Assembly (NCBI GenBank): GCA_036351055.1
Contig: JAZBOH010000235.1
Coordinates: 1 to 21,754 of the forward strand
Direction: 5' to 3'
DNA length: 21,754 bases
Source of the DNA: JABDPF01 sp036351055
Lineage (GTDB): Bacteria > Pseudomonadota > Gammaproteobacteria > Xanthomonadales > SZUA-36
Both the position numbers and the translations under genes were made by a program. Positions 1 through 6,726 of this stretch are shown here, one piece after another. The notes beneath the pieces were generated by a model. The model saw only the letters and a program-made list of their open reading frames with translations. It had not been told where the DNA came from and ran no database searches. The stretch's first letter is position 1, and the number at the start of each line of letters is the position of its first letter.

Positions 1-89
1 ACATCCGCGTAAAAAGCACGGGCCGCCTCGAGCATTTCCTGGTCGGATTTGTGGTGAAACTCCAGCGGTTTGAATGGCCAATCACTCAT
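1..89 (-). CDS. Probable nitroreductase family protein, N-terminal fragment (runs off the window)
   Basis: Only the first 29 codons are in the window, beginning MSDWPFKPLEF on the minus strand with an ATG at 89-87. They continue with a charged helix (EMLEAARAFYAD) that resembles the leader found just before the FMN-binding RRSVR motif in many bacterial nitroreductases. The catalytic part lies beyond base 1, so the family call rests on this short leader and is tentative. The start lies 11 bases after the stop of the DUF2141 gene on the same strand. I see no good Shine-Dalgarno sequence, so translation may depend on ribosomes finishing the upstream gene. The gene is probably the third in a transcript that starts with the deoxynucleoside kinase. 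Confidence 0.5.
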   Translation of the reverse strand, partial: MSDWPFKPLEFHHKSDQEMLEAARAFYAD

Positions 90-100
90 CGGGCGCCGCG

Positions 101-529
101 TCAGTCCAGGCTGATTTCGATGGTGACCGTTTCCGTGAGCCTGATTCTGGCGTCTTCAAAATCGGCACGGCCGAACAGGGGGTTGCTGGCGCCGTTGGAA
201 TAGGCAAAACTTTCAGCCCCAAAACCTAAAAATCCGTTGTCCAGCTTCTTGTTGTCGTTGGCATCGTGTACGACAACCACCGCGTAGTCGCCTTCTTCCA
301 GCGCTGCGAAAGTAACGCTGCAACGGCCGTCCGCATCCGGTTGGCAAGGGCGCTGCACGTAGGTCTGCTTGAGAAAGCTCTCGGCAGAATTGAACAGGGT
401 AATCTCGATGGTTCCGCTGGCCGGGTGGGCATCCACAACGTTCACGGTCAAGGCGGGCAGCTCGGCGCGGGCCAGGGCGGGAGACAGCAGCAGCGCGAGA
501 ATGGTCAATCGGGAAATTTTCGAAAACAT
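101..529 (-). CDS. Small exported DUF2141 family protein
   Basis: This 142-residue protein has a clear Sec signal peptide: MFSKISRLTI, a hydrophobic run, and an expected cut after ALARA near residue 22. The mature part is one beta-rich domain of the DUF2141 type. It has the family's opening (LTVNVVDAHPASGTIEITLFNS), the GDYAVVVVHDANDNKKLD segment that looks calcium-binding or loop-like, and a GFGAE segment. The molecular function of the family is unknown, and a periplasmic or surface location is inferred. The reading frame stays open far upstream, but only as a shadow of the kinase gene. I chose the ATG at 529 because GGAG lies seven bases before it. An in-frame ATG at 559 lacks that support. 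The gene follows the kinase by 53 bases and precedes the nitroreductase start by 11. Confidence 0.8.
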   Translation of the reverse strand: MFSKISRLTILALLLSPALARAELPALTVNVVDAHPASGTIEITLFNSAESFLKQTYVQRPCQPDADGRCSVTFAALEEGDYAVVVVHDANDNKKLDNGFLGFGAESFAYSNGASNPLFGRADFEDARIRLTETVTIEISLD

Positions 530-582
530 GACAGGACTCCGCAAAGTGATGGCAGGCATTTTAACCTGAAACCGCTTTGACA

Positions 583-1290
583 CTAAGCCCGGCGGCCAGG
601 ATGGTTGCGCTCCAGTGCGGCCGGCAGCAGGCTCTCGATGCGTTGCCGCACATCCTGGCGGTCGATTAGGTCGCTGACAAAGTCGAGGCGGTCGCTGTCC
701 AGGACCAGTACTTCGCCCAGTTCGTAGTTCCCGATCCACTGTTCGTACAGGCGATCCAGGCGTTTCAGGTAGGAGAGGGGGATGTCCTGCTCCATCTTGC
801 GCCCACGCATCCGGATGCGGCGCCGGATGGTGCGTACCGGGCAACGCAGGTAGATCATCAGGTCCGGTGGCTGGATGGCTTCGAGGATGGTCTGGTAAAA
901 CGCCCAGTAAGTCGCCCAGTCGCGCTTGTCGATCTTGCGCATCTGGTGCAGGGCGGTGGCGAAAATTTCCGCGTCTTCAAAAATGGTGCGATCCTGGATC
1001 ACCACGCCGGGCGTGCGGTCTGCTTCCTGGTGGATGCGGAACTTGTTGCTCAGGAAAAACAGCTGCGACTGGAAAGCCCAGCGCCTCATGTCCAGGTAAA
1101 AATCAGCCAGGTAGGGATTTTCATCATTGGGTTCGTAAAAAGGCGCCACCTGGTAGGTCGAGGTCAGGAAATCCAGCAGGGAGGACTTGCCGGCGCCAAT
1201 GTTGCCGGCAATGGCTATGAATTTCCTGCCGCCGCGGAACTCGACCGGTTTGTTCAGCGTTTCATGTGCCGCGGGGGGGGTGAATTTCAT
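583..1290 (-). CDS. Deoxynucleoside kinase (dAK/dGK type)
   Basis: This 235-residue cytoplasmic enzyme should phosphorylate a deoxynucleoside to its monophosphate with a nucleoside triphosphate donor, for nucleotide salvage. Visible landmarks are the P-loop GNIGAGKS at 29-36, the EP pair at 53-54 with the presumed catalytic glutamate, the helix ending QLFFLSNKFR that lines the nucleoside pocket, the DR motif at 100-101 (VIQDRTIFED), and the arginine-rich lid RTIRRRIRMRGR. Length and motif order match the dNK family. Substrate preference (dA, dG or other) cannot be read from sequence. The ATG at 1290 gives a normal N-terminus. No strong Shine-Dalgarno sequence precedes it, and upstream extension of the frame has no family similarity. 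A run of eight C residues (coding strand) covers codons 4-6. It probably heads the DUF2141/nitroreductase transcript. Confidence 0.9.
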   Translation of the reverse strand: MKFTPPAAHETLNKPVEFRGGRKFIAIAGNIGAGKSSLLDFLTSTYQVAPFYEPNDENPYLADFYLDMRRWAFQSQLFFLSNKFRIHQEADRTPGVVIQDRTIFEDAEIFATALHQMRKIDKRDWATYWAFYQTILEAIQPPDLMIYLRCPVRTIRRRIRMRGRKMEQDIPLSYLKRLDRLYEQWIGNYELGEVLVLDSDRLDFVSDLIDRQDVRQRIESLLPAALERNHPGRRA

Positions 1291-1508
1291 GGGTAAGATT
1301 ATCCGTGTCGTTGATCCAAATTGGAACACCCGCGGCTCACGGCGGTCACTCGTTGCATGACCCGAGGAGAAAATCACATGTCGTGACAGGAAAGCACGTG
1401 TTGTTTTCGGATTTTGCGCTAGGGTTGATTTATGGAATCCTATACACTAGCAGGCAGTTTCTTTGGCTGGAGTCGAAGGATAAACGATTGAAACAAGGGA
1501 GATTAGGG
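1291..1508. other. Divergent intergenic region between the kinase and the secreted protein gene
   Basis: These 218 bases must carry the start signals for two divergent transcripts. Elements such as TATACA at 1441 and TTGATT at 1425 are present but are not spaced as a standard sigma-70 promoter, so I do not call a promoter. No hairpin, RNA gene or conserved small reading frame stands out. GGGAG at 1497-1501 is the ribosome binding site of the next plus-strand gene. Confidence 0.4.
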
Positions 1509-2750
1509 ATGAAATTACGCAAACTGTCCGGGATCGTTGTCCTGGTGATGTTGATGGCGCCGGGTATGGCGTTTGCCGCCAACGCGGTCCTGTCCGGTAT
1601 TTTCGATGGAACCGAGCCGAAGACGATTCCGCTGCCGGGTACTTGCGGCGGCTCGAATCAACTGGCCTACCAGAACACCGGTGCTTTCAGCGTTACGGCG
1701 AGCGGCACCTATACGGTGTTTGATGTTTTTAACCTCAGCGGTGTCGATATCAGCGCCCTGATCTATACCGGGCCGTTTGACCCTGCCAACCCGCAAAACA
1801 ACCTGTTGACCGAGGATGGCATCGACGTTTTCGAGCCCGTTGATCTGATCGCGGGTGTTTCTTACACCCTGGTCGTCCAGCAGTGGTGCCAGAACAAGGA
1901 AGGGGCCTGGGCCTTGACCGTTTCAGGGCCGGGCACGGCAAATTCCGCCAGCCTCGTGGCGGTGCCTGAGATGACCGATGGCCTGTTCACGAGCGCGGAC
2001 CCCGTTGCATCGACCGACTGCGGAAATTCCCAGTTCCAGCAGAGCGGCCCCATGCAGGTGGCCATGAGCGGCACCTATTACTACACCGATATCTCCGTGG
2101 AGACGGCGGTCGATGTGTGCCTGCAGGTCTATTCGGCACCTTTCGATCCGGCCAACCCGAACGCCAACCGGGTGGGTAGCCCGCTCGATGATTTCGCCAC
2201 CATCGAACTGGAGGCAGGGCAGGACTATTATTTCGTGGCCCAACCGTTTGCACAGGAAACCAACGGAGACTTTTTCTACGTGCTGGCGCCGCCAGCGCCG
2301 TTCCGGATCAACAAGGCGCTGGCCGGCGCCTGGTTCGATTTTGCAACCAGCGGCCAGGGCTTCTTTATCGATGTGTATGAAAACAGCAACCAGATGTTCC
2401 TGGCGTGGTTCACCTTCGACCTGACCCGGCCGGACCCCGGGGTGCCCAGCGGAATAGGCGAGCCCGGACATCGCTGGATGACCGCGTTGGGCAATTACAG
2501 CGGCAACGTGGCCAACCTGGACATTTACTGGGCGGAAGGCATGGTGTTCAATTCGCCGGTGCCTGCGGTGACCCAAACGGCTGACGGTACCATGACCGTT
2601 GAATTCACCGCCTGTGGTGAGGGTGAGGTCCGGTATGACCTGGGGACTTCCGGTGAGAGCGGAACCGTTCCCGTGACAACGCTGGCCGCTGACAACACCG
2701 AACTGTGCAATTCGATGGTCGATGTACCCGGGATGCCGGGTCCGCTGTAG
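1509..2750 (+). CDS. Secreted protein with two PPC-like beta domains and a conserved C-terminal domain
   Basis: This 413-residue protein begins with a strong signal peptide (MKLRKLSGIV, then a hydrophobic stretch, cut after AFA at 23). Two related modules follow, at about 24-145 and 150-265. Each has a GTYTVFD/GTYYYTD strand and a Y-x-x-PFDPANP motif (at 86 and 208), a pattern like bacterial pre-peptidase C-terminal (PPC) beta sandwiches. Residues about 272-413 form a third domain starting GAWFDFATSGQGFFIDVYE and continuing with a FLAWFTFD strand, GHRWMTALG, and a C-terminal CGEGEVRYDL ... ELC pair of cysteines. I recall this last domain as common at the ends of exported proteins in Woeseia/Wenzhouxiangella-like bacteria. 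Its function is unknown to me. No catalytic motif is visible. The ATG at 1509 is chosen because it has GGGAG upstream and a proper signal peptide. The longer frame upstream is not convincing. Confidence 0.75.
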   Translation: MKLRKLSGIVVLVMLMAPGMAFAANAVLSGIFDGTEPKTIPLPGTCGGSNQLAYQNTGAFSVTASGTYTVFDVFNLSGVDISALIYTGPFDPANPQNNLLTEDGIDVFEPVDLIAGVSYTLVVQQWCQNKEGAWALTVSGPGTANSASLVAVPEMTDGLFTSADPVASTDCGNSQFQQSGPMQVAMSGTYYYTDISVETAVDVCLQVYSAPFDPANPNANRVGSPLDDFATIELEAGQDYYFVAQPFAQETNGDFFYVLAPPAPFRINKALAGAWFDFATSGQGFFIDVYENSNQMFLAWFTFDLTRPDPGVPSGIGEPGHRWMTALGNYSGNVANLDIYWAEGMVFNSPVPAVTQTADGTMTVEFTACGEGEVRYDLGTSGESGTVPVTTLAADNTELCNSMVDVPGMPGPL

Positions 2751-2831
2751 GCGGGCCACGAACTGCCGGGTGACTTTGCAATGTAATACCCGTTTGTCCG
2801 GTCTACTGCTGAAATCGGCACAGGTGACAGC

Positions 2832-3779
2832 ATGAACTCGGACAAGCGCATTCGCTCCTGGGAAATCACCAGCGAGAGCAACTACCACAACCGGCGCGAA
2901 TTCCTGCGCGACGCCGGGCTGGCCCTGGGCGGTCTGGCCACGGCATCCGCTTTGCCGGGGATCGCCCGGGCTGACCAGGCCACCCTCGATTCGGTGCCCT
3001 GGCCCGGCAGCACAGATGAGCAACCGAACAGTTGGCAGGACGTAACCACCTACAACAACTTCTACGAGTTCGGCACCGCCAAGGAAGACCCTTACCGTAA
3101 CGCGCAGGACTTCGTGACCTCGCCCTGGACGGTGGAGGTTTCGGGCGAGTGCGGCAAGCCGGGCGAATACGACTACGACGATATCGTCGCTCCCCATGCG
3201 CTCGAAGACCGGGTCTACCGGCACCGCTGCGTGGAAGCCTGGTCGATGGTCGTACCGTGGACCGGTTTTGCCCTCGCTGACCTGTTGAAGCGTTTCGAGC
3301 CCAATTCCAGGGCAAAATATGTCGCCTTCAAGACCTTGCACGACCCCGAGCAGATGCCCGGCCAGAAACGGCCTGTGTTGCGCTGGCCATACCGCGAAGG
3401 CCTGACGATCGAAGAAGCCATGCACCCGCTGACCCTGATGGCAGTGGGTGTATACGGTAGGGTCATGCCAAACCAGAAAGGCGCTCCGATGCGCCTGGTG
3501 ATCCCCTGGAAGTATGGCTTCAAGGGCATCAAGTCGATCGTGGGTATCGAATTCACAAGCCGTCGTCCGAGGACATCGTGGAATATGTCGGCGCCGCACG
3601 AGTATGGTTTTTTCGCCAACGTGAACCCGGAAGTTGATCATCCGCGCTGGAGCCAGGCGCGCGAGCGGCGTATCGGAACCGGCCTGTTTGCAGCGAAACA
3701 GCCGACGCTGATGTTCAACGGCTACGCCGAGGAGGTGGCGTCACTCTACAGCGGGCTCGATCTGCGCAAGAATTTCTGA
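2832..3779 (+). CDS. msrP: Protein-methionine-sulfoxide reductase catalytic subunit MsrP (YedY)
   Basis: This 315-residue periplasmic molybdopterin enzyme repairs oxidised methionines in envelope proteins, taking electrons from the quinone pool through MsrQ. The N-terminus carries a twin-arginine motif (NRREFL, RR at 21-22) followed by a hydrophobic stretch and GIARA, so it should be exported folded with its cofactor by Tat. The molybdenum-ligating cysteine is Cys133 in the conserved RHRCVEAWS. Other family blocks include WTGFALADLL, the HPLTLMAVGVYG segment, GAPMRLVIPWKYGFKGIKSI, and the C-terminal FNGY. Length and start match E. coli YedY. The stop overlaps the start of msrQ (TGATG), which points to translational coupling. 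No HprSR-like two-component genes flank it here. Confidence 0.96.
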   Translation: MNSDKRIRSWEITSESNYHNRREFLRDAGLALGGLATASALPGIARADQATLDSVPWPGSTDEQPNSWQDVTTYNNFYEFGTAKEDPYRNAQDFVTSPWTVEVSGECGKPGEYDYDDIVAPHALEDRVYRHRCVEAWSMVVPWTGFALADLLKRFEPNSRAKYVAFKTLHDPEQMPGQKRPVLRWPYREGLTIEEAMHPLTLMAVGVYGRVMPNQKGAPMRLVIPWKYGFKGIKSIVGIEFTSRRPRTSWNMSAPHEYGFFANVNPEVDHPRWSQARERRIGTGLFAAKQPTLMFNGYAEEVASLYSGLDLRKNF

Positions 3780-4387
3780 TGACCCGGGCGCGTTTGCGTT
3801 TTCTCAAGGTCACGGTTTTTCTCCTCTGCCTGGTTCCGCTCGGGAACCTGTTGCTGGGGACATTTGGCCTGTGGGGTTTCAGCCTGGGTCCGAACCCGGT
3901 CGAGGCATTGATCCACGGCCTGGGCAACTGGGGGCTCAATTTCCTGCTGATGACGCTGGCGGTGACACCGTTGCGCCAACTCAGCGGCCAGCCCTGGCTG
4001 CTGCGTTTACGCCGGATGCTGGGCCTGTTCGCGTTCTTCTACGTACTGCTGCATTTCCTGGTTTATGCAGGTCTCGACCAGCGTTTCGACCTGCCGGTCA
4101 TCTTCGAAGACATCGCGGAACGACCCTATATCACGCTGGGGTTCGCGGCCTTCGTTCTGTTGATTCCGCTGGCGGCGACCTCCACCCGCGGCATGGTAAG
4201 GAGACTGGGCGGGCGCTGGAAAAAGCTGCACCGCCTGGTCTACCCCATCGCGATCCTGGCCGTTTGGCACTACTACTGGCTGGTCAAGGCAGACGTGCTG
4301 CAACCGTTGCTCTACGCGGCCACCCTGGCTTTACTGCTCGGCTACCGCGTCAGGACCGCACGTGCCAGGAGGGCAGCGAAGCGCTAA
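3779..4387 (+). CDS. msrQ: MsrQ, haem-binding membrane subunit of the MsrPQ system
   Basis: This 202-residue inner-membrane protein with about six hydrophobic helices belongs to the ferric-reductase-like YedZ family. It passes electrons from quinol, and possibly flavin, to MsrP in the periplasm. Haem-ligand candidates are conserved at His92 (LLHFLVYAGLD), His151 (WKKLHRLVYP) and His164 (AVWHYYW), close to the numbering of the E. coli ligands. The ATG at 3779 overlaps the msrP stop, the usual arrangement of this pair. The TAA stop at 4385-4387 shares bases with the stop codon of aceK on the opposite strand, so no intergenic space separates the two convergent genes. Confidence 0.95.
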   Translation: MTRARLRFLKVTVFLLCLVPLGNLLLGTFGLWGFSLGPNPVEALIHGLGNWGLNFLLMTLAVTPLRQLSGQPWLLRLRRMLGLFAFFYVLLHFLVYAGLDQRFDLPVIFEDIAERPYITLGFAAFVLLIPLAATSTRGMVRRLGGRWKKLHRLVYPIAILAVWHYYWLVKADVLQPLLYAATLALLLGYRVRTARARRAAKR

Positions 4388-6114
4388 CCATAGCGGTTGC
4401 AGAAGCGAACTTTCTCCGAGTAGGGAAAGATGTCCGCCTGGCTTCCGGCCAGGATATTCTCGCGCGACTGTTTCCACCATTCGGCGGTCATCAGCTCGGC
4501 GTGGTGCTTCCTGAATTCCTCCATATCGTCCCGGTCGGCAAAAAAGAAGGGGCCGAAGGTCTCGGGGAAGACATCGTTTTCCTGCACCGAGTACCAGGGG
4601 GTATCGGACATCATGTCATCGTAATCACGTGCCGGCGGCACCTTGCGGAAATTGCACTCGGTGATGTAGCAGATTTCGTCGTAATCATAAAATACCACCC
4701 GGTTGTGGCGAGTCACACCGAAATTCTTCTTCAGCATGTCGCCAGGGAAAATATTGGCGCCGGCCAGGTCGCGAATCGAGTTGCCGTAGTCCCGGATGGC
4801 TAGTCTGCGTTCCCGCCCCCGGGCGGCGGACAGGAAGTTGTCCAACGGTTCCATGCGGCGCTCGATATAGATATGGCGGATAACCAGCCGGTTTCCGTCG
4901 ATTTCGATCGAGCCCGCCGCGTCTTCCTGTAACTGTTTCATCAACTCCGGGTCGATACGGTCCAGTGGGATGGCCACGTTGGAATACTCCAGCGTGTCAG
5001 CCAGGCGCCCGACACGGTCGTGATTCTTGACCAGGAGGTACTTCTCCCTGACCTCCTTGGGGGAGGAGGTCTTGGGTGGGTCGAACCGGTCCTTGATCAT
5101 TTTGAAAACGAACTGGAAGGAGGGCAGGGTAAATACCAACATGACCATGCCGCGCACCCCGGGTGCGACCTGGAAATTGTCCCTCGAGTGACGCAGGTGG
5201 TGCTGCAGTTGCCGGTAGAAAAGCGTCTTGGCCTGTTTCTGCAGGCCCAGCATGGCGTAGAGGTCCACCGGCGACTTGCGCGGCATGATGGACAACAGGA
5301 ACTTCACGTAGGCTGACGGCACTTCCATGTCGACCTGGAAATAAGCGCGGGAAAAACTGAACAGCACGGCGACGTCCTTCTGCCGCATCAGCAGGCAGTC
5401 GACCGTCATCGTGCCGTCGCTGTTGCGCAGAAGGGGAATGACGAAGGGCTGGCGCTCGGCGCCGTTGATCAGGCGCCCGACGATGTATGCCGCCTTGTTG
5501 CGGAAAAACAGGCTGTCCAGCACCTGTACCTGGTAGTTGGGCTGCGCTTTCCAGTCTTTGCCTTGCCGCTCGAGCACGGCGCGCTCCAGGTAGCGAAGGT
5601 CGCGGCGAAGGTTCTCAAACGGCACGGTAAGTCCGAAACTGCACAGGATTTCCAGCAGGCTGCGGCGCAGGCCATCGCTCTCAGGGTAGAAGCTGCGGTA
5701 GATGGGACGGCTGCCCTCCAGGTGTTCGGTACTGATGGCCGGTCGCCAGAAAATATATTGGCTGTTGTAGTAGTCTCTATGAAGTACTCTACAAGCAACT
5801 GAATTATAAAATGTTTCAGCACATTCAGCCTGCCAGTGGTTCATCAGTTTTCCAATGAAGCGGATCTTGATCCGGGGCCATGAACTGGAATCGGAAGCGG
5901 CCTCGGGGTAGCTATCCAGGATCGATCGAACGGTTTCCTGCACGTAGCGTTCATACCCCTGTATGCGCTCCAGGTTGGCATCGGAGGCCTTCTGCCAGTC
6001 CGCACGCTCGAAGCACAGGTGCCCGGCACGGCTGTATTCGCGGAACCGGGCGTAGTGCCGGTCGAAGCCGTCGAGAATGGTTTGAGCGATACCGGACCAT
6101 GCTTCTTCGGTCAT
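4384..6114 (-). CDS. aceK: Isocitrate dehydrogenase kinase/phosphatase AceK
   Basis: This 576-residue bifunctional enzyme phosphorylates and dephosphorylates isocitrate dehydrogenase, which controls the split between the TCA cycle and the glyoxylate bypass. Recognised blocks are AETFYNSVACR near 99-109, the ATP-binding PGVRGMVMLVFTLP at 318-331, DRVGRLADT at 366-374 (Asp373 matches the Asp371 needed for phosphatase activity in E. coli), RHIYIERRMEPL, NIFPGDMLKKNFG at 454-466 with Asn464, and FYDYDEICY with Asp477 and Asp479. It ends RYG like the E. coli protein (578 residues). I chose the ATG at 6114, preceded by AGAGGAAG. An upstream in-frame TTG at 6168 would add 18 unsupported residues. 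Unlike the enteric aceBAK operon, neither aceA nor aceB is adjacent. Confidence 0.97.
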   Translation of the reverse strand: MTEEAWSGIAQTILDGFDRHYARFREYSRAGHLCFERADWQKASDANLERIQGYERYVQETVRSILDSYPEAASDSSSWPRIKIRFIGKLMNHWQAECAETFYNSVACRVLHRDYYNSQYIFWRPAISTEHLEGSRPIYRSFYPESDGLRRSLLEILCSFGLTVPFENLRRDLRYLERAVLERQGKDWKAQPNYQVQVLDSLFFRNKAAYIVGRLINGAERQPFVIPLLRNSDGTMTVDCLLMRQKDVAVLFSFSRAYFQVDMEVPSAYVKFLLSIMPRKSPVDLYAMLGLQKQAKTLFYRQLQHHLRHSRDNFQVAPGVRGMVMLVFTLPSFQFVFKMIKDRFDPPKTSSPKEVREKYLLVKNHDRVGRLADTLEYSNVAIPLDRIDPELMKQLQEDAAGSIEIDGNRLVIRHIYIERRMEPLDNFLSAARGRERRLAIRDYGNSIRDLAGANIFPGDMLKKNFGVTRHNRVVFYDYDEICYITECNFRKVPPARDYDDMMSDTPWYSVQENDVFPETFGPFFFADRDDMEEFRKHHAELMTAEWWKQSRENILAGSQADIFPYSEKVRFCNRYG

Positions 6115-6142
6115 GGCATTTCTTCCTCTCAGATCGCGAAAC

Positions 6143-6172
6143 TCTATAGTATAATCGCCGTTCGACAATCAA
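6143..6172 (-). promoter_or_regulatory. Candidate sigma-70 promoter for aceK
   Basis: On the minus strand TTGATT (6172-6167) is followed after 18 bases by TATAGA (6148-6143). Transcription would start near 6136, just ahead of the aceK ribosome binding site. The match is moderate and rests on reading only. Confidence 0.4.
6150..6155 (+). promoter_or_regulatory. Candidate -10 element for the small exported protein gene
   Basis: A perfect TATAAT lies 29 bases before the GTG start at 6184, with AAGGAG at 6171-6176 in between. No good -35 hexamer sits at normal spacing, so an activator may be needed, or the match may be chance. It nearly abuts the minus-strand -10 proposed for aceK. Confidence 0.35.
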
Positions 6173-6183
6173 GGAGTTTTGAC

Positions 6184-6570
6184 GTGAACCGTATACTTGT
6201 TTTTATTGCAGCTGGTTTGATGGCATCAGCCATCCAGGCCCAGGACGAGGACGCAACAGGCTACGAGGTCATCCTGCCGGATGACGCCCAGAAGTGTGTG
6301 CTTCCTGCTGCCCCTGATGCCATCCCCGAGAATGCCGACCTGGATCAGCTCAAAGCGGCCAAGAAGGATATCGGAGAATTCCAGGGTAAAGTCACCGTAT
6401 TCCGTGACTGCCTGGCTGCTGCCGAGGAGAACCCCGACAACACGCCCGGCAACAAGCAGGCCATCGTCGATTCCTATAACTATTCCGTGGAAATGGAAGA
6501 GCGCGTGGCCGCCCGGTTCAACGAGGCCGTGCGCGATTACAAGGCACGCAAAGCCGCCGCGGAAGGTTAA
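6184..6570 (+). CDS. Small exported protein of unknown function, two cysteines, helical
   Basis: This 128-residue product has a Sec signal peptide (MNRILVFIAAGLMASAIQA, cut before QDED). The mature part has Cys38 in DDAQKCVLPAAPD and Cys76 in FRDCLAA, which could form a disulphide in the periplasm. A charged, mostly helical remainder ends in a lysine/arginine/alanine-rich tail (RDYKARKAAAEG) with coiled-coil character. I recall similar small secreted proteins in Xanthomonadales-like genomes but know no function. The GTG start at 6184 is preferred because AAGGAG lies seven bases upstream and the signal peptide begins exactly there. Longer in-frame starts run into aceK on the other strand. An intrinsic terminator follows 14 bases after the stop, so the gene is transcribed alone. 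Confidence 0.75.
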   Translation: MNRILVFIAAGLMASAIQAQDEDATGYEVILPDDAQKCVLPAAPDAIPENADLDQLKAAKKDIGEFQGKVTVFRDCLAAAEENPDNTPGNKQAIVDSYNYSVEMEERVAARFNEAVRDYKARKAAAEG

Positions 6571-6584
6571 CCGCAAGTCCCTTC

Positions 6585-6613
6585 AGAAAGCCGGAGCCAG
6601 ACTCCGGCTTTCT
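6585..6613 (+). terminator. Intrinsic terminator after the small exported protein gene
   Basis: A perfect 12-bp stem built on GAAAGCCGGAG and its complement closes a five-base loop (CCAGA). The downstream side ends in CTTTCT and runs into an A/T-rich stretch. It starts 14 bases after the stop at 6570. Confidence 0.85.
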
Positions 6614-6726
6614 CATTAAAAACGCTTTTCGCCGAGCATGATCCGGTGGGTTTGGCGCGTGCTTCTGACACCCGATTCTCGTAAACTAGTGGCTTGATCC
6701 GACCACATCTACCACAAGGATTCAGC

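Noticed and set aside
1923..3641. Long minus-strand open frame (572 codons) across the secreted protein gene and msrP
   Set aside because: It runs antisense through two well-supported genes and their spacer, has no recognisable domain or signal, and its residue make-up (rich in His, Arg, Gly, Val) is typical of antisense frames in high-GC DNA.
3871..4803. Plus-strand open frame of about 310 codons bridging msrQ and aceK
   Set aside because: It overlaps msrQ in another frame and then runs antisense to aceK, both unambiguous genes.
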